Made by a program: the position numbers and the translations under genes. Below the pieces are notes generated by a model. It saw only the letters and a list, made by a program, of their open reading frames with translations. It made no database searches and had not been told where the DNA came from. A stretch of 64,000 nt of DNA from Aphanomyces cochlioides (lineage: Eukaryota > Oomycota > Saprolegniomycetes > Saprolegniales > Verrucalvaceae). How positions within the stretch are numbered: position 1 is the stretch's first letter; every line of letters begins with the position of its first letter. Positions 61,724 to 64,000 of the stretch are shown here, piece by piece. Where the stretch lies: assembly GCA_019828595.1 (NCBI GenBank), contig JAHQRK010000012.1:1364001-1428000 (forward strand). The letters run 5' to 3'.

Positions 61724-63359
61724 TTGGACTCTATATTTCGTCATAAAACATTTCGACGGTCCAAATCCACCCCTCCCAACATCCTCCGAGGAAAGCAACT
61801 GGCTGACCTCTACTTCACTCGTCTCTCAGACACGAGCAACGTCTGGGTATGCAAATGCGGTGTCAAGCGAACCCAGAGCAGCTCAGGCTACACGAACTTG
61901 TGTAGTCATGTTACTTCCTGCCACCCCGAATACCAACCAATTGACGCCTACAAGCCCTCCAACGTGTCCTTAATCCTCGACATGCTCATACCTCCAAGTG
62001 TACGTAAGGTATATGGTTGGATTGACTGAACTGTTAAGTCATTACTACCCTTTTCATTTTGTGAAAATGATATGTCTCGAAAACATTCCCGTTTGGAGCC
62101 GATTAGTCAAAATACCCTGATGAAATGGATGGGGAAGTTGACCGATTGTGTCGAGAAGAAGATATCTGATGTGCTTCCTGACAAGTTTGCCATTGTCTTT
62201 GATGGATGGTCCCTCGGATCTACACACTACGTTGCTGTCTTTGTGTCTTTTCCCTCTAATGATTCGATTGGCTACCAAAAGTTCCTACTATCTTTTGCAC
62301 CAATCAATGAAGAGGATTCTTTGAACGCGATATCACACAAGAAATACTTGGAATTTGTATTGGATGTATTTGGGAAGATCTTATCCAATATTGTTGTTTT
62401 GATTGGTGATAATTGCTCCACCAATCGTGCGCTGTCTCGCCTCCTTGGAATCCCATTGGTTGGTTGCGCGAGCCACCGTTTCAACTTGTTTGTGGGTGAT
62501 ATTGTGATTTCCGTCCAAATTTGCCAATTTCAGACGATATTTCTAATCGCCTCCAAATCAACCAGACGATATGATTGGCTAAAAACTGACCTAAGTTTGT
62601 GTGAAAACATGCTGGGGGTGGCACTTAATCTCTATGACTTCGCAGGGCGACCTCATCTCGTAGAGCATTCCACATTACTCAGCGCTCTTCACGTTGAGTG
62701 GAGAGGTCACTGGCCTCGCCAGCGCAGCGACAATGCTTCATCGATTTCGTGTACCGTCCCGATCACGACTTCAACTAAGGATCAAAATTACCTTCTAAAA
62801 TTGGTATTTGAATTATATTTCAGAGGTCTGGCGATGCACCGGCGGTTGATTCAACCAATCGCCGGAGGAAAATTTGAGTAGAACACACAATATCTTGCGT
62901 GAAAAAGAAGAAATGGTCAATTTGGTCAATGACCTTATGCGCAAGTTGAAGACCATCATTCTGTCGGCCAAGCTTCGTCGCTTGACAATCCTGAGTCCAA
63001 AAACTCGAAACGCGACTCGATGGAGCTCGACCTACGCTATGTTCCGGCGCTACATGGACATCAAGGGCTTTCTACGCTTCTGAGACGACCGCGAGATCGA
63101 GTCCATGCTTCCCACCGTCTCGCAAGATCGTGAAATCTCGGATCTGCTTGAAACACTCGATGATCTCCATTCTGCCACTGTGGCACTTCAAGATTCAGAA
63201 ATATCACTCTCTGATGTCCGTGATATTTTCGATGAAGCGATTGAATCCTACCTCCAAGCCATTGTTCGCCTTGGAGAGAACTCCGAAATTGTCGAAAATG
63301 TCGAATTCGAAACTGCCGTGGTGAAAATTTTGCGTGGTACTACTCTGGATTTTAATATA
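61724..63359 (+). pseudogene. hAT-type transposase relic with BED zinc finger
   Basis: The frame from 61724 begins with a BED-type finger (VWVCKCGVKRTQSSSGYTNL then CSHVTSCH). A TGA at 62027-62029 interrupts KVYGWID, and the same frame continues with [37 protein letters not shown] (first acidic motif), [21 protein letters not shown] and [15 protein letters not shown], all diagnostic of hAT transposases. From about 62510 to 62875 the expected continuation is replaced by unrelated sequence. Then a different frame carries LREKEEMVNLVNDLMRKLKT, RNATRWSSTYAMFRRY, a TGA at 63081, and LQDSEISLSDVRDIFDEAIE. No terminal repeats or 8-bp duplication were found. Nonfunctional. Confidence 0.72.
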
Positions 63360-64000
63360 AGCAGGTTTGTCGTCGGATCGTGGAACAAAATATAAGCAGG
63401 TTTCTAACGTCGACTTCATCGATGAGTGATGGTCAAAGGATGAGTGTTGGTCGTTTGGTGGTGTCCTCGAGCATCGGCGAAGGTGTTCCACTGCAGGGCT
63501 TGACGACTTGTTTGCTGGATAGATTGCGTGCAGCTATTACACTTGGACTCACATTCTGGATTTCATGACATCTCGTACGCTTGTGTGGCTTCAGTCCCGT
63601 TGGAAAATGACAATCCAACTGCGAGAATGCAGTGTGTTGGGAAGCGCGGGTCGTCGATTGATGCCTTCTACATCGCATAAACTCGACAGGAGGAAGCTAC
63701 AGTCCAGCTTGATTGATGCAGAGTTGGCCGTGAAGCAGGCGTGGAATGCAGATTTAGATCGCGAGGAACCGATATCACGAAGGATTCTAATTGAACTGTC
63801 TGTGGTGATTGTAAAGGCAATGATACCGACATGGCTCCCATGACAATTCGACTTTTTCTCATCGCTTGAGAGTCCTCGATGGCTTGGCGACAAAAGCCGA
63901 CGAGGTCGCCGAGTAGTTGTCGGTCGCAGAAGGCTAGACGAAGGAGACGAAGGCAGCGACATACTTGCTGGCAACACAATCAGTGCTGTGGTTACTACAC
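63360..64000. other. Unresolved sequence at the right edge
   Basis: ATATAAGCAGGTTT occurs twice within 50 bases (63355-63368 and 63391-63404). Overlapping ORFs on both strands (63565-63843 plus, 63591-63979 minus) have no recognisable motif. They may belong to the hAT relic's 3' side or to a gene beyond the window. Confidence 0.3.

Noticed and set aside
1..64000. CRISPR arrays, tRNA or rRNA genes, riboswitches
   Set aside because: No regularly spaced repeats of CRISPR type, no convincing tRNA A/B boxes with cloverleaf, no rRNA-like sequence; the tandem units seen belong to the 216-bp TIRs.

Overview
The window reads as a eukaryotic, oomycete-type genome segment, most like a Saprolegnialean water mould such as Aphanomyces. 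That assignment is an inference from gene families and architecture; no database was consulted. The supporting signs are very short introns of about 42-56 bp, an oomycete-style initiator/flanking promoter element just upstream of one gene, START-like/FYVE-like zinc-finger proteins in lineage-specific numbers, small HSF-domain proteins, and a mix of pogo, mariner, hAT and LINE elements. No rRNA, tRNA, CRISPR array or bacterial operon was seen.

Layout. 1-466: 5' part of a frameshifted secreted DUF1996-type gene that runs off the left edge. 873-3618: a small MITE, a Myb/SANT-like ORF, and a pogo-type transposon with perfect 29-bp terminal inverted repeats inserted into that ORF. 4964-8369: two intact convergent START-like/FYVE-like paralogues. 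9074-9367: a small hypothetical exon. 10159-11568: a bZIP-like gene. 11887-17250: transposon relics, including a 2.1-kb Tc1/mariner-type element bounded by apparently identical 216-bp inverted repeats. 17684-18840: a second bZIP-like paralogue with one frameshift. 19139-22016: two HSF-domain genes between inverted copies of a C/G-rich repeat. 22649-26889: an MBOAT acyltransferase, a small conserved protein and a third START/FYVE gene, all on the minus strand. 27255-28835: a pogo element with a single nonsense codon. 29435-36915: a GBF1/GNOM-type ARF-GEF and a coiled-coil protein. 38912-45136: a PH-domain protein kinase and two further MBOAT genes separated by a 567-bp MITE. 45648-55555: a 9.9-kb LINE with a 15-bp target-site duplication. 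57067-61029: a second convergent START/FYVE pair, both damaged. 61724 to the end: a decayed hAT transposase and unresolved sequence.

How the genes relate. The conserved housekeeping part is the Golgi ARF-GEF, the PH-kinase and the MBOAT lysophospholipid acyltransferases. All of these concern membranes or membrane traffic, as may the START/FYVE proteins (lipid binding and endosomal PI3P), but nothing shows that they form one pathway. The rest is made of lineage-specific families in small local clusters (five START/FYVE, three MBOAT, two HSF, two bZIP-like) interleaved with nested mobile elements, which is typical of a fast-turning-over accessory region.
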